Shown here piece by piece: positions 46,457-46,687 of a stretch of DNA of 46,687 nucleotides (positions are counted from its first letter, which is position 1; every line of letters begins with the position of its first letter). The position numbers and the translations under genes are program-made. The DNA is from Verrucomicrobiota bacterium. Its GTDB lineage: Bacteria > Verrucomicrobiota > Verrucomicrobiia > Limisphaerales > JAKPVM01. The notes under the pieces are model-generated. The model had not been told where the DNA came from, did no database searches, and saw nothing but the letters and a program-made list of their open reading frames with translations. The DNA is taken from NCBI GenBank assembly GCA_029572555.1, contig JAKPVM010000245.1, forward strand, positions 1-46,687, written 5' to 3'.

Positions 46457-46687
46457 TCAAACATTTATAATCTCATCTATTGCTACCCATCTTCTCGATT
46501 CAACGGATTTAACTGTGGCGTCCATAACCGCTTGAACCTTTGCGCCATCATAAAATGTTGCTTCGCAAGGTCTATTGTTCCTTATAGCATCAACAAATTC
46601 AAACGCCTGGTCATATCTAAAACTTATCAACGGGTCTACCAATGGGTCTCTTTTGCTAAAGGGTAATTTCCAAAATACCTCTGGAAC
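46457..46687 (-). CDS. Gfo/Idh/MocA family oxidoreductase, C-terminal part (truncated by window end)
   Basis: Frame stays open to the window edge (VPEVFWKLPFSKRDPLVDPLISFRYDQAFEFVDAIRNNRPCEATFYDGAKVQAVMDATVKSVESRRWVAI). Confidence 0.7.
   Translation of the reverse strand, partial: VPEVFWKLPFSKRDPLVDPLISFRYDQAFEFVDAIRNNRPCEATFYDGAKVQAVMDATVKSVESRRWVAIDEIINV

Noticed and set aside
1-46687. tRNA or rRNA genes
   Set aside because: No cloverleaf with TTCRANNY/CCA-type context or rRNA core sequence recognised by eye; a tRNAscan-SE run would be needed to be certain.

Overview
AT-rich bacterial window, about 46.7 kb and densely coding. Gene content resembles an anaerobic polysaccharide degrader, possibly of the Verrucomicrobiota/Lentisphaerota/Kiritimatiellota group; that taxonomy is inference only. 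From left to right: (1) a ~770 bp non-coding region with an array of five hairpin modules and degenerate short repeats; (2) a GT2/methyltransferase pair, nitrilase, NahK-like kinase, DUF4832-type glycosidase-like protein, MscS channel, ThiS and UvrA; (3) a pseudopilin-like gene cluster followed by a YfhO-like membrane protein and a secreted protein with five repeats of a 'SVWWEW...SDFDT.LAVYTG' unit; (4) a YlbF-like protein with a Cys-rich tail, UbiE/MenG, a Gfo/Idh/MocA oxidoreductase, DUF3516 helicase and NAPE-PLD-like hydrolase; (5) divergent GH106-like and GH39-like glycosidases; (6) a tight operon LOG - M16 protease - pabB - pabC-like - glycyl-radical activase - glycyl radical enzyme closely resembling trans-4-hydroxyproline dehydratase (HypD); (7) a DNA methyltransferase/TdeIII-type restriction endonuclease pair; (8) Xaa-Pro aminopeptidase, aldose 1-epimerase, GH43-like and GH127, plus a partial Gfo/Idh/MocA. 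Main observations: (a) the GTCA-hairpin array at 1-236, whose stems differ in sequence but keep pairing; (b) a candidate hydroxyproline-glycoprotein degradation locus (HypD, Xaa-Pro aminopeptidase, GH127/GH43); (c) the R-M cassette appears inserted exactly at the hypD/pepP convergent junction and is flanked by 35-bp direct repeats (32/35) that carry a second copy of the hypD 3' end.
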